Positions 1 through 12,681 of a stretch of DNA of 64,000 nucleotides are shown here, one piece after another. The position numbers were made by a program, and so were the translations under genes. The first letter of the stretch is position 1. Every line of letters starts with the position of its first letter. Source of the stretch: Seriola aureovittata (Eukaryota; Chordata; Actinopteri; Carangiformes; Carangidae); assembly GCF_021018895.1 (NCBI RefSeq), contig NC_079377.1, positions 6,392,501 to 6,456,500 on the forward strand, written 5' to 3'. Under the pieces are notes generated by a model, which was given only the letters and a program-made list of their open reading frames with translations, did not search any database and was not told where the DNA came from.

Positions 1-1113
1 ATGTTTTAATAAATGAAATCAATACTTTACTATAATAATTTATTTCACTGAATTTAGAAGTTTTTTTCAATATTCAATTCTGGTGTTGAGTGTGAAATAT
101 TTGAATGATAATGGTCTATAATTTGGTTTTAAAAATGTTTTTGAAAGAAAAAAAGTTCCTGATCTTGATTTCGAGGGTCTTTTGCTGATGTCAGCCAGTT
201 GCTGGGGAGGTTATAATGTCAGTGAGCAGCTGAACTGTTTTCCCTCCATATGTGAATTTCATTTTGAATACTTGAACATCTGAACAGGCAACCTCACAAC
301 GTTTGCCGGCGAGGCTGTCCGCTGCGCTCTCTATTTAGACGGATTGTTGACAGACATCAGCTTCATGTCTCGGGTAGTTCAGAGAAACCCCCCTGGTGGT
401 GTGTGTGTGTGTGTCTGTGTGGGTTTGTGTCTGTGTACGTGGTGTGGTTGTGTGCACATGTGCACAGATTGTCGGGGGTCTCCACAGTGGAGGAATGTGA
501 AACCGAAGGCGAGCGATCTCTGACAGATGGTGGGATTGTGCCTATGACCCAGTTTATGGAGGAGTGCTGTACGGAGGGGGGGGGGGAGGCACTTATGTTT
601 TCGGTCGGCCATGTGCTGAACACATGTTCGCCTTGACAGTGGAAATACCGGGGATTTCTCAAAACAAGCCTGTAGATTGAGGACCCGGCCTGGCCCAACT
701 TGGCTCTGCTCCTTACATAACTAAATAAGCACTCTTTAGCTTACACACCTCTAATGCCTCTCTATTATTATCATAAGTCTGTCTTTGGCTGCATTTTCTC
801 ACCCTTTCTCTGGTGGGGTTTGAGCCCTCAGTGGGTCTGTCTTTCTGTTTCTCCTTTCTTCCACCCGTCATTTCCAATCCCTCTTTTCCTGTTGTGTAAT
901 TGCACTTTTCAGACAAATCAGATGTTGAGTTAAAAAGCCACAGGTTGGGCAAGTTCATATGAAAGCAGCAGGCCTCATGAGTACCTGGCACCAGGGCTAA
1001 AGGTGAACAATTGGCTTTTTCAGTATTACTTCTCTTTTCCCCTTTTAACTGGCACCCCGCATTAAATGGGAACTTTGCATTTACCAGCCAATTCCTCTCG
1101 CCTCTGAACACAG

Positions 1114-1239
<126 letters not shown>

Positions 1240-4032
1240 ACATTTCTCTGCCCAGACCCTTTGATCCAGGCGGACTCATAAAAAAAGCCCCCACTGTTCA
1301 TTGCTTCATCTCTACCTCCGCCAGTCTTCTGTTTCTCTGCCAGTAAAATGAGAAGAAAGTAGGAAAAGAGACTGACACAAATTGAGGGAAAAAAATCAGA
1401 CAAAGATGTTAAAAGTATCAGTGAATTTGCTTTGATTTCATGTGTTTCCATTAGCATGGTAGTAGATGAAGATGGTAAATGAGTGTTCCTCTGTCTAAGA
1501 ATCTGGAATCAGTCTCAGTTCATTTCCTGGTAAATCTTCAGTTGTCTTCTGAAAAATAGTTTTTTAAATCGTAAATTTCATGCTGTCAGTCTGGCTGAAT
1601 GATTAAAAATGTTGTTATCCTCACAGTTGCACTCTATAGTCTATCCCAGATTTGACTTCATTACATATATTACAGCATAGGTGAGGGTTTTTTCAGGCCT
1701 ATCTTAACATAAGACTTAAAAGCTTTATCAGTGTAAACCAGCCGGGGCTAAGCGCACCTCCTGCCAAGCCAAGGGGAATTTGGGGCGGTTCAGTTGGAAA
1801 CCTAGATATCTGTAGGTTAAAAAACAATTCAGCGTGCACTCATGTTTCCAGGACTGGGCTCACCTCACTTGCTGTAATTAGCTGTCTTAGTTCTGTACAA
1901 AAATACAGCTCTGTTAAGATTTTGGCCACTGGTAGCACTCTGGAGCCATGTTTTTGCTAGTAGGTTTTTATATGGAATGAAGACTGAGGATTTAGTTGTG
2001 TTTCTCACAGTGTAGTTGAGCTACGACAGGATCCAGTCAGTATGCAGAGGAAGACTGAATAATGTTTGCAGTGTACATACGATGCAAATGTAAAAAATCC
2101 TGTGCTGTAAGTTGAATCTGTTTGAGCACACAAAAAAGTGTGTAAGCATAATTAGACTTCCAGTAACTAACTTCAGCACATGTGATTAGTGTTCATGTGT
2201 GACAGCTCGGTAAACCCCGTGGTTCCGTATTTGGATGCACTCATAAACTTTGAAACAAGCTTTTTTTTGTCATAAATATGCACCAACCGCTGCAATCCAA
2301 TGTCAAGAGAAGAGCTCTGTATCCCTCCTCCCCTTCCTCCTCTGAAACACGACATCATACTTCACTCTACACATCACACCCTCTACAGCGTGGATCGGGA
2401 TCAAGACACATCAAGTCCTAAAAGGCCTAAAAATTGACTTCTCAGACTTTAGCTTTTTCCTGTGGAACACTGGATAGTCTCACCTCATCAGAAACAATTC
2501 CGATGAAAACAGGAAGCTTCACAGCTCATAGACGAAGGCAATCTGCGATCAGGGGTCGTAACAAAGCATTTCTTTGGTTTGTACATAAGTCACAAGCCAA
2601 AATGTTTGGGAACTGGTGCCCTAGAGGAGTCTAAATGCCTTTTAAAACAAATCAGACGAAAAACATTGAAAAGTCATAAAATGTGGTATTGAACTCTTTC
2701 ACAACGCTGCCAGTAGTATTCATATTTTGGCACAATAAATCCGCTATCTGAGGATATTTACTAAAAATGTGTCTCATTCATTTTTCTTCCCGTCTGTGGG
2801 TAACACCGCCTGTGTCACAATTTTCTTTTTTTATTTAACAGTAATTTTGTCGGTGAAGTAGTAAAACTAAAAAACTCAAAGCTACTGCAGCTGGTAGACA
2901 AAATTGTCGTAACTGGCTGTTATTTATGTCACTGAGACACTTTAAGGATATCAAGCAACCCCCCGCCCCCACACACACACGCACACACACACACATACAC
3001 ACACGTATATATGTGCGGGGACAGAGCTTTTAGGGTAATTAGAGGGAGGGACCCCAGCAAATTGTAAAGCTCCATCAGCATGAGAGGGAGGTCAGCTCTC
3101 TCACACTGGCAGACCCACACAGACACACACACACACACACACAAATACACATACACATGCACATGTAGCGTCTGGGGTTTGTTTTTCACAGTTTGGGTAA
3201 TGACGGTGGAAGTTGATGTGAAATCCAGCTGTGTGCTTGCGTGTGAGAGCACGTGCGAGTGTCTCGCCAAGGTTCTAGCTTGACACAGCAAAGCGTCTTT
3301 ACTGCCAGCGGGCTGTGGACAGGGCTGATGGAGAACCAGAAAGCTCACTGACATACACACCTACACACAAGTCCCCATCCAACACACTTTCTTTCAGTTT
3401 CTGCGGTGCATCAGTGCAAACTCATTTACTTCATAAACCCCCAAGCATGCAGATACACCTTCATCATGTTGTTAAAATGTGTGGTGGTGTTGGACTGGAC
3501 TGGTGTTTTCACTTGACAGTTTAGTTTGGATCACAAAATGTTCTCTGGACCAGCGTACTGTCCTTCATCCTCCATCCAAACCCGATTCAGTCCCTGTCTT
3601 CCCCTAAACCACCAACTGTAAGGTCGGCCCGGGTTTATTTAAACCACATGTTGTGGTAACTTTTAGTTTAAATATTTGACCTGTACTGTAAAACAGGCCA
3701 TCACACATATAGCACTTGTGTTCCTCTCTCCTGCTCACACACAAACCTTCACAAAGGTTAGACAAAGTCTCATCGAGACATGTGAGCAGCAGATGACATG
3801 AATCTAGTTTTCTTAAGCTTTTATGGGGAATATTCAAAGTTCAGATTTGTCTGCGCGCTGTAGGAGCTGTGCACTTTTTGGGTTGTTATTATAGCTTCAG
3901 TGCAGAGTGGAGTTTCGTTTTGGGTGTCTACACAGGAATGCTAATAACACCGGGTTAATGTTGGTTCTTTCAAGTTTCAGGTTTCATGTAGTAAAACATT
4001 ATAATTCCACAGTGGAAATCAACAGAACCACT

Positions 4033-4684
4033 GACCTTGATAACCGATGTTAGGAGGTGTTTATGTTTCTAATGGTTACCATTCTCAACAACTCAGTTTA
4101 GCTTGATAGCATGCTAGCATTTGTTAATTAGCACTAAACAAAATGCAGCTGAGGATAATGGGAATCTCATGTGAATTGCACGTATTTGGTCATAAACCCA
4201 AGGAGAGAAGTAGAGCTGAAATGATTTGTGAAGTAATTGATTATTTGATTGAATTAATCAGCAGCTATTTTTAAAATCGATTCATCGTTTTGCTAATTTT
4301 TCAAGCCAAAATTTCAAATATGACCTAGTTCTAACTTTTCACTTGTCATTTGGACCCAACCTGGGTTTTTCTTTGTCTGATGTGATATCACATTGAATAT
4401 GTTTGGGTTCTGGACTGTTGGTAAAACAGGTCATTTCAAGATGTCACCTGGTCTTTGGGAACGTAAAATATACATTATTCACTATTTATGGACCAAATGA
4501 TGAGTGGATTAATTAATTAATAACAGCAGATAAATCGATAATGAATAAAGAAAATCCTTGTCATAGCCCCAAACCAAAGTATTGATCAAATTAAATTTTT
4601 TCTGTAGGTGATGGTTCTAAATAACAAATCACAGCTGTTGCTGTCCTTAGAGTCCTGCCGCTCACATGACTAAAAATTCAAAAG
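4033..4684 (+). repeat. Miniature transposon remnant (family B) split by a second element
   Basis: The flanks 4033-4205 and 4572-4684 resemble a second copy at 13083-13503. Both contain a run of the form ACTAAACAAAATGCAGCTGAGG, with the 13 kb copy differing at a few bases, followed by TGATGGGAATATC-like sequence. The left flank breaks off after GGTCATAAACCC and the right flank resumes with AAACCAAAGTATTG, which reads as one continuous ancestral element. The superfamily of this teleost family was not determined. Confidence 0.65.
4211..4571. mobile_element. AT-rich miniature transposon (family C) inserted in the family B copy
   Basis: The ends read TAGAGCTGAAATGATT on the left and CATAGCCCC on the right, decayed forms of the TAGGGCTGCA-type terminal repeats seen in many teleost hAT-like miniature elements. 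The interior has ATTGATT/AATCGAT-rich blocks, and GGACCAAATGATGAGTGG near the right end. No coding capacity is present. A related remnant lies at 56884-57165. An exact target duplication could not be seen. Confidence 0.5.
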
Positions 4685-5317
4685 TACAAGCAAGATTTCA
4701 ATTTTCACCCTTAAACCTGTGTTTGGCTGTTTGTCTCTAAACCATCTCAGTACGCGAACGTGCACTAACGCTCTCCATTGACGCCTGCACCAACATTTAT
4801 TAACAAACAATCAGTTCTGCTGGGTATCCTGAAATATTGAATGGTAACCACAGCTCTCTGGAGTCCGGACTCAGTCCAGGCACAGGTTTACACATGAGCA
4901 ACATAAAGAGACACAAGTGTGCTAGACACAGATTTAAAAAAACACAGCTGTGGGAGAACAATAGCTGTTTATGATCAGACATGAGAAATCACACTGAAAC
5001 GGCCCTCACAGGAACGCCTTTCATTTGCTTCCCTCCTCCGCACACTCTACTTTAATAAAGACCATCAGAAAAAAAACAGCTTTGCATCCTGACTAATGAT
5101 GTTTTCCTCTTTCTTTCTTACTCCTTTCTAATCCTTTCTTTCCTCGTCTGGACTTTTTCTTTCCTTTTTCCAGTTATCGACTTTGCCTTTTCTTTCTTTC
5201 TCTCGTTTTTTCATTCTCTCCATCTTTCCTTTTCTTTCTCTAATGAGTGCATTTGGACTCGGTTGAAAGTATTTTTGGGGCCTCCTTGCTTCTTGATTTG
5301 CTTCCCTTTCCTGTTTG

Positions 5318-5318
<1 letters not shown>

Positions 5319-5376
<58 letters not shown>
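5319..5376. repeat. (TG)n microsatellite
   Basis: An uninterrupted run of about 29 TG units in the thada intron. Confidence 0.97.
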
Positions 5377-5381
<5 letters not shown>

Positions 5382-5861
5382 TTCTTTTGTATTTGTATCT
5401 TTGTTAGAGTCAGGTATGAAGCAGGACCATAGCATTACAGTTGAATGCATCAGTCTGTGACTAGGTAATGGCAGCATGCTGTTTCTACAGCCATTTCTCT
5501 CTCTCTCACACACACACTCCATCTTTCTCTCTGTTCCACCATGACAAACAGCCGTTTTCTCTTTGACACGCTCCCATTCTCCTTCAGTCATCCTCCTCTC
5601 TCTCCTCCCTTCATCATTGGTGTCATTACTGTGCCCCTACCCCCTATTATAACCATTAGGCTATGCTTATTTGGCCCAGGACCCCCCTTTGAGGATCATG
5701 TTCCATAGTAACCTGGCCCATCTCCACGGTAACCCAGCCCATCTCTGGAGGAATGCAGCATTTCCCGCTCTTTTGTCAGGCCACATTTTGACTGGCGCTG
5801 CAGGGCCAGATTGAGTTGCACTGGGTTTCATAAGCTTTGTCTGTGAGTGAGTGTGTGTGAG

Positions 5862-5892
<31 letters not shown>

Positions 5893-6049
5893 ACGTTTAT
5901 GCATGCATGTGTGTTAAACTAATTGAGTTGGCTGTCAAAGCAGGGTCTGTGCGAAGTCTTGGAGCAATACTGTAGGGAGGAGCACAGCTTTAGAATGGCA
6001 TTGGGTTACTCTATAGTTGCCCTGCCTCCGGATTATACTTAAATTTCAG

Positions 6050-6052
<3 letters not shown>

Positions 6053-6114
<62 letters not shown>
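6053..6114. repeat. (TG)n microsatellite
   Basis: An uninterrupted run of about 31 dinucleotide units in the thada intron. Confidence 0.97.
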
Positions 6115-6116
<2 letters not shown>

Positions 6117-6310
6117 ATTTGTGTCTATCACTCCCCAAGGGTGTATGTTCACAGGTGGCTGGGTTGGCACAGCCATGGGCATTTCCAAACAGACACTGAC
6201 ACAGCCTTTCCTATAAAAGTCAAAATAGAAAGGAACAGAGGACACTGGCTTCTTCAGTCTGGTCTGTTGTCTGCATCTGTTCGCTTCACAAAGGACTGAA
6301 TGTTTGTGTT

Positions 6311-6314
<4 letters not shown>

Positions 6315-6360
<46 letters not shown>

Positions 6361-6382
6361 GTGTGTGTGTGTGTGTGTGTGT
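6315..6382. repeat. (TG)n microsatellite with one TT interruption
   Basis: TG units run to 6359, a single extra T shifts the register, and GT units continue to 6382. Confidence 0.96.
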
Positions 6383-7709
6383 AGCTTGTAGAGAGGTTGA
6401 GAGAAACTGAACCACTGGAAATAGCTCAATAAACAAACATCCTTATTATTTTGAATATACATGGCTAGGTATAATAGAGTCAAGATATGCTGAGACTTTA
6501 TCCATAAACACTGGAAACTGGGATACTTCAGCATCAGCAGGATACATGTGACATTGCCAGCCTCATCTATCTGTCAAAGTCATTTTTCTTTTTCCAATTC
6601 AAACACAACTCTCTGTTACACACGTTAAATGCTCCAATAATGGCTTCATTCGAACGTGACACAACCATTGTGGAGAGAGCTGCACTGCTCAAACTGTATC
6701 TGGCACCTGGTGCATGAGAGCGGTGAGCGACGTGAGGGAGTGTTCTCAGCCTCCTCACACGCTGCAACAGCCATGGATTTGAAAACGTATTCAGCAGCTG
6801 AATGACTGGTTTTCTGTGCAGTTTAATTCATGATCATCATGAGTGTGAGGAGAGTTCCACTCTGCTTCTTACTCATGTTATCAACATTTTAATACATTTT
6901 CTCAACAATGTCAATGTTTTGTGGATGGAATATAGAACTATATAGAACTGTGCCTCCTATAAACAGACAGTTAAGTGACAAGATGTTAGTCAGTGACTCT
7001 TACTTATTTAACATGTGTTGCTTGTAAAGTTTTGTAACCAGCTGGCATGATTAAAAGCTGAACATCTAGAAATGATAGGATGCCTTTGTGGCTATGAACA
7101 TCCCTGATTCTGCATCTCTCTCCCCTCATTTCCTGTATTGTTTTTTCTGTCATCTGTCTAAGAAAGACCTGAAAACTGAAAAAAAAATTAGAAATGTTGA
7201 AAATAGTTTTTTTCTAATGTGTTGTTACTCTTTTGCACTGCAGCACAAGGGGAAAAATGAATGAAAAGATATTTTCATAGACTGATCTGACCTTGAAACA
7301 TAATGAATGAACAGCTGCCCATTCATAGCATTTCTTGGTTTCTAATAATGAATTTATTAGAATTTCAGATAAGAATTTTCTTGCTTATTAAGTTACAGAT
7401 TAATATGGTTTTCTTATAAAGTAGGCCAAAATGCATGTTATCGCTGTCAAACCTTGTTCTGCTGTAGCTTCTACATGAATGTGATGGCATTGAATTCAGA
7501 TATGAGCCGTGTGTTTGCAACATGGAAACTTCCAACAACCTGCCAACATGAAAAATCACATCACATTAAGGCAAACGAGAGAATCAACATAAACCAAGAG
7601 ATTTTTACAGTGGGAACTAAATTCAGATTCTTTGAGTTAGTTTCAAACTTTTGTGTCTGCGTAACAATCTCAAACTAGCTTACAGCTAACACGAAGGTGT
7701 GTTTTTCAG

Positions 7710-8104
7710 ATTCAGAAGTCGGCGAGCTCCGTCAGAAGACTCTGTCCGTCCTGATGGCATCAGACCTGGTTATCTCCGACTCTTCCTCCAACACCCTTGG
7801 GCCTGGCAGCACCCAGTACCTGCTCAGCCTGGCGCGGATGAGCCTAAGCGCCAGTGTGGAGATACCAGAGCTCTGGAGGGGCCCTCAGCTGACGACCCAG
7901 CTCTTGGGGTGTCTGCTGCAGTGCCCGCAGTACGAGGTGAGGGAGCTGGCGCTGGAGGGGGTCCTGAGGACACTGCAGGAGGAGCAGGAGGAGGAGGAGG
8001 AGGAGGAGGGAACGAAGAGAAGACCTCAGTGGCTGGATGAGACCACCCTGTCTCACCTGACCAGCCTGGCTCTTCACGAGACACACCCCCAGAGTCTGGC
8101 CAAG
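7710..8104 (+). CDS. thada: thada coding exon A (first visible; internal)
   Basis: This exon encodes part of the C-terminal quarter of THADA, a very large HEAT/ARM-repeat protein of about 1,950 residues in mammals. Family knowledge: it is the relative of yeast Trm732, the partner of the FTSJ1/Trm7 ribose methyltransferase that modifies position 32 of tRNA. The acceptor is TTTTTCAG ending at 7709. The exon begins with the last two bases of a codon and ends in phase 0 at the donor AAG/GTGGGA. The frame runs SEVGELRQKTLSVLMASDLV, then helical leucine-rich sequence (QYLLSLARM, LTTQLLGCLLQ, VRELALEGVLRTLQ) typical of HEAT repeats. A run of Glu codons (7979-8008) breaks the pattern and looks like a lineage-specific loop. 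A (CA)n tract starts 8 nt after the donor. Identification rests on recognised sequence, neighbour exons in phase, and synteny with zfp36l2. Confidence 0.9.
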
Positions 8105-8111
8105 GTGGGAC

Positions 8112-8119
8112 CACACACA

Positions 8120-8159
<40 letters not shown>
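8112..8159. repeat. (CA)n microsatellite immediately after a thada splice donor
   Basis: ACACAC units with one T interruption start 8 nt inside the intron. Confidence 0.97.
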
Positions 8160-8163
<4 letters not shown>

Positions 8164-8711
8164 CATTATGGGATGTGCATTTGTTTGTTGTGTGTTTGTC
8201 TGAGAGCCTGTATATGTGTCTGGTTGTTTTATAGGTGCAAGTGTGTGTGTGTGCATAAGCTCCTGTTTATCGATGTAAGTAAGTCTGTGACAGGCCATAA
8301 TCTCAGCATCACATGAAGAAGAACACTTCACAAAAATATGTTTTTCCTATTCATCACATTTTCACTGGACCACAGGGACATTTGCTGTAAATTGATTAAA
8401 TGTCCAAATCCATCTTGCGGAGGCTTGCGTGAGAGGCTAATCGGCTGCAGGGGACACGCCAAGCACACTGGCAGTGAGCTGAGTCTCTCACTCTCTCTCT
8501 CACTTCCACACACTCATGAGAGGTTTGGTAGGCTTCCACTCTAACGAGTTTTGGAGGGGAAAATGCAGCCTATTTCCTGTTTGGGGACAGAAGGTCGTAT
8601 TTCAGTGTGTTCATAAAGCACGGCCAGGCAGCCAGCAGACCTGCTCTGTCCTGCTCTGTTACTCCTGTCGTTAACACTCCTCCAGAGCCGACTCCAGTCA
8701 CCACTGCTGGG

Positions 8712-8713
<2 letters not shown>

Positions 8714-8798
<85 letters not shown>

Positions 8799-8822
8799 TG
8801 TGTGCGTGTGTGCGTGTGTGCG

Positions 8823-8854
<32 letters not shown>

Positions 8855-8856
8855 CG
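8714..8856. repeat. Compound (TG)n / (TGTGCG)n microsatellite
   Basis: A TG run with a GTGG break near 8764 passes into CGTGTGTG-type units and back to TG, ending in GCGCTG. It lies within thada intron A. Confidence 0.96.
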
Positions 8857-9695
8857 CTGTAGCAGACTTTTTCTTTTTTTATGCCTGTTCACCAGGCGCT
8901 GCTTTACAGGCCAGCCGTTAATGTTTAAAGTGTCGGCCCCGTTAAGTGGAGCCTCCCCTCCGCCAAGGACACGCCAACCCAATACGGGCCGGTTGCCATA
9001 GCTCGCCCTGGACTCTACTGAAGCATTCTGGGAGAGGAGCAGGAGCAGCAGTAGGCTAAGGACATAGTGTTGGTCTGCTGTCCTGTGCATGATGGTACTT
9101 CAGAAAGTCTGAAGGAAACTAACCTGTCATCTTCAGTCCGTATTCAGATGTGTATTAGATGACTCACACAGGACACTGAGAAGAAAGATGGTAGCCTGAG
9201 TGGCCACTTAATTCTAAAATGTGCCATCCAAGGCTTTTTATAGTATATTTAGAGTTTAGGTTATGATATTTAATATTTGTTTTGACAGATATTCAATGCT
9301 CTTATCATTGACACAAGATGTTTGATATTAAATGGTGACCGTGTGTGGGTTTCTGCTACCGTTGGCCACTGTCAAGCTTTTCCATTTGCAGGCAAGATGC
9401 AGGTGACAGTGATGTGGTGGCGGCGGGAGGTTTTACCACTTGAAATTTTAAGCAATTTTTTCAACAATAGATTCTCAATTTCAAAAGAGAGATTCTCATT
9501 TCTAGCTGATGGCTGTAGATCTTGCCGCCTGAATTGACAACTGGCAGTTTTAATCGGCGACAGCTAGCTAATTATTTAAGCAAATGTTAGCTCCATGTGT
9601 TGCTTTAAAACACTGTATCTGAATTACTTTTTAATGTTTCCATCTGACTCTTTTTGAAACTTAAAAGATGCACTTAGTGGCTATACACATGATAT

Positions 9696-10045
9696 TAGGG
9701 TTGTACAGTTAAGCGAAATATAATTGAAAGCGCTATATGCCCAAGTGCAATATCCAAATCACAGGAGCTGCGATTTTTTTTGATAAAGGTCAAATGTGTC
9801 ACATTGTTGTGCATTGCTGTGATGTGGTGCTACAGAGACGCCCCGGCTTACAAATCATATTCTGCAGATGGAAAGGAACATGTTTGTTTGGTACAAGACC
9901 AAACAAAAATCACATCACCATTTTTTTAATGTTTCAGTGAAAATGAAATCCTACAAAACGACCATTCCAACTAAAATCGCAGTTGCAATATCTACCAAAA
10001 TAATCGCATGATTTTTTTTTTTTTGTTGCATATGATGCAGCCCTA
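9696..10045. mobile_element. Non-autonomous hAT-type miniature transposon
   Basis: The left end is TAGGGTTGTAC. The right end is TGATGCAGCCCTA, whose complement reads TAGGGCTGCATC, so the ends form imperfect terminal inverted repeats. The 8 bp just outside each end are identical, CATGATAT at 9688-9695 and 10046-10053, which is the target-duplication length of hAT transposons. The 350-bp interior is non-coding with T-rich and A-rich runs, as in teleost elements whose ends read TAGGGCTGCA. The perfect duplication suggests the insertion is not ancient. Confidence 0.82.
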
Positions 10046-11179
10046 CATGATATTGAGCTAAAATTGACCGCTAGCTAATCCTTAAGACAACATATGTGGG
10101 CAATGAGGCGGACCCGTGTTATCAAAGCTTAACAAATTTAAAGTCTGTTTAGACAAATTCCAAAATTAATTTCCGTTTCTTCAAAGGTTCGAGTTTATGT
10201 TCTGCTGAAAGAAATACAAATAGTCATGATTTTGTTTTGTGAGTCAGCTCTTGTCAGTGTAGTTTGCCATGATTCGATTCACATGCATCATTTTTAAGCC
10301 AAAAGAGAAAGCAGGAGGCCAGTAGAAGAGATTGCGGGACGGTATTTTGAGTCTATAGAGTGACAGTGAAAAAGATTTTACTTTAGGCAGTTTGGGGATT
10401 CCTTATGCTTTTGTCGTGTGGTGAAATTTCATCCAGCAGCCTTTCTTCTTGATCAAAATCTCTTCCATGCTTTGACATGGGCAGACACCAGTGAAAAGCA
10501 GCAGCACCTTGAGGCTGTCAAGGTGAAAAGGAAAGAAAGAATAAGTGTTCGACAGCACTGTAATGCAAGCTAGGTAGAGTGTAACCTTTGCATGTGTTAA
10601 CATTAGTGTGCGTCTGTTCATGCAGGGTGGGTGTCACTGTTTATTTGCATGTTACAGCCATGAAAGTCTGTACACGTCTACTCCTGAGTTGGCATGTTAT
10701 CCTGTGTCTGTGTATATTTGAGTATGAGGGCAGTCGAGTGTGTTGCAGGACACCAGCTCATTAAAGCAGGTTTTAAAAGTCAGAAGCAGCAGAGATGGTG
10801 AGACCAGCTGCCCTGGAGCTAGCAGTTAAATGCCTGGCAGACAGACGGGTGGACAAATGGGGAAAAACGTGGGCAATAGGTGGGAATTTAACTGATATAA
10901 TTCTCTCAACTCTGTAAAATAGAAAGAAAAAAAGAATTTCAGTTTTGCAGTAAAGAGAGAGAAATGAAAATGAATGACACTGGCTCGGCCTTAGTGGCCC
11001 AATGATTGATTCACTCTCCTTGGAGTTGAAAAGTTTGAAAAGAGCCAATGGACTGCAGATATTTTGTGGATGCATTTGAACATTTCCAACAGTATGAAAA
11101 ATTGCCAAAATTAGCACTGAGTGTACACTATGCACTATTGTCAGAATTATTAACCACACGCTCTGCAGCTGGTGCATTT

Positions 11180-11350
11180 GCTTAAAGCTGCATTAATGGA
11201 TTTTATTGGCCACTTGGGGGCAGCGGAACATTCACATGATATCACATTATTAAGTTGTTACATTTTCTAGCGAACAGTGGTCTATTTACACATCAGCAGA
11301 CACAGAACAACAACAGCTTTCATCAAGTCTTGTTTCTGCCCAGCTGACAA
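11180..11350 (+). repeat. Dispersed repeat fragment, family D
   Basis: The segment ATTAATGGATTTTATTGGCC at the left and CTTGTTTCTGCCCAGCTGAC at the right belong to a repeat whose complement recurs at 29170-29310. There, ATTGGACTTAAATTTGTCAG and CCAGAAACATGAC match the complement of 11314-11362 with few changes. No coding capacity; the superfamily was not determined. Confidence 0.55.
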
Positions 11351-12218
11351 ATGTAAGGCCAATGTGCTGCCACAGCTGGAAATGAGTTTGTTGACAGTTA
11401 TGTTTGTCGGCAACAACCAAAACAAAGAGCTGAAAGAGCGCTGCAGAGTTCATAGATAATTCTCTGTGGGTTTGTCACTATAAAAATCCCTTTTTACATT
11501 ACACAGACTTTAATGATCCGTTGCAAAATTTAAAAAATGAGGGCAACTTTAACATTCTCTAAATATGACTTATAAAAACGTGTCGGTTTAAGTCCAATGT
11601 TCCGTTGTTTCTTAAACCTCATGAGGATTCATTTTGGATCGACTGAACTATCAGACCAGTCAGGGGAAGTCAGAACAACAAACACATTAGCTAAGGAGCT
11701 CTACCTTGCTACCTTGTCTTTTTACTGCTCACATACACAAATATACAGTCACACGCACACAGATGTTTACACACAGACACTGCATACACCCGCTCGCCCT
11801 GGTCTCCACCCACACACAGATCCTGTAAAGCAAGCTTTATTTTAAAGCTCAAATAACAGGCTGGTGCCTTGAAAGAAATAATAATCATTGAGATATGCAG
11901 GAGGAATGTCAACATGTGTTCTCGGCTGGATGTGTGTTTTTAACGGGGGTCTCACATGGTGGAAAACAAGTCTTTTCCTTTTCTGACTCAATCAGCTGCC
12001 TCCCTCTCTAGAGGAGTGACCGGGGAAAGAAAACAGCATGGGAAGGATGGAGAGGACGGGGAAGCAGCGAGGGGTTACTGACAAAGAAAATCAAGTGTAG
12101 GAGGTTAAACCTGAGTGAAGCAGGACAAGGACCCGCTGATGGAAATTTTAATATCCCTTCAACCACACGCTTCTTCTTGTGCATTTGTGTTCTCATCTGC
12201 ATCCATATACATGCATAT

Positions 12219-12220
<2 letters not shown>

Positions 12221-12312
<92 letters not shown>
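12221..12312. repeat. (GT)n microsatellite, 92 bp
   Basis: A pure run of about 46 GT units, about 245 nt upstream of a thada acceptor. Confidence 0.97.
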
Positions 12313-12315
<3 letters not shown>

Positions 12316-12556
12316 AGAGAGAGAAAGCGAGGCAGCTGTGTACCCGTGGTTAGGGTGTGCGTAGGGAGGATCTGACCGGTGTGGTAAAAATACCCTCGGG
12401 GCAACTTGCCAGGCGTACTGCAGAGAGGACACCAAAGCTGTGTTGATGGATGGCCCTGAGCAACTTCCCCCACCAGTAGCCGTGTGTGTGTGTGTGAGAG
12501 AGAGATGGAGGTGAACAGGAGTGACTATATCAGTGTGTTGTATCCTCTCCTCTCAG

Positions 12557-12681
12557 GTCCTTCAGGTGCTGTGCGTGATGAGCTCCAGTGGTGAACTCCT
12601 ATGGAGGGATGGTGCTAAGATGTTGTCCCAGGAGGAGGTCCTTCTGCACCTCCTCACTCTGGCTCAGAACTCTGTTCACAG
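12557..12681 (+). CDS. thada: thada coding exon B
   Basis: The acceptor is CCTCTCCTCTCAG ending at 12556, a strong pyrimidine tract. The 125-nt exon opens in phase 0 and reads VLQVLCVMSSSGELLWRDG, then LSQEEVLLHLLTLAQNSVH. It ends with two bases of the next codon at the donor CACAG/GTCAGA. The product is an amphipathic helix pair fitting the HEAT-repeat architecture of the THADA C-terminal part. The phase matches exon A (ends phase 0) and exon C (starts with one base). Confidence 0.9.

Larger units (their letters stand above)
8105..12556 (+). other. thada: thada intron A
   Basis: A GT...AG intron of about 4.45 kb. It holds a (CA)n tract next to the donor, a compound (GT)n at 8714-8856, a hAT-type miniature transposon at 9696-10045, a family D repeat fragment near 11180-11350, and a 92-bp (GT)n at 12221-12312. 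No further exon is needed: the flanking exons join in phase 0. Confidence 0.85.
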
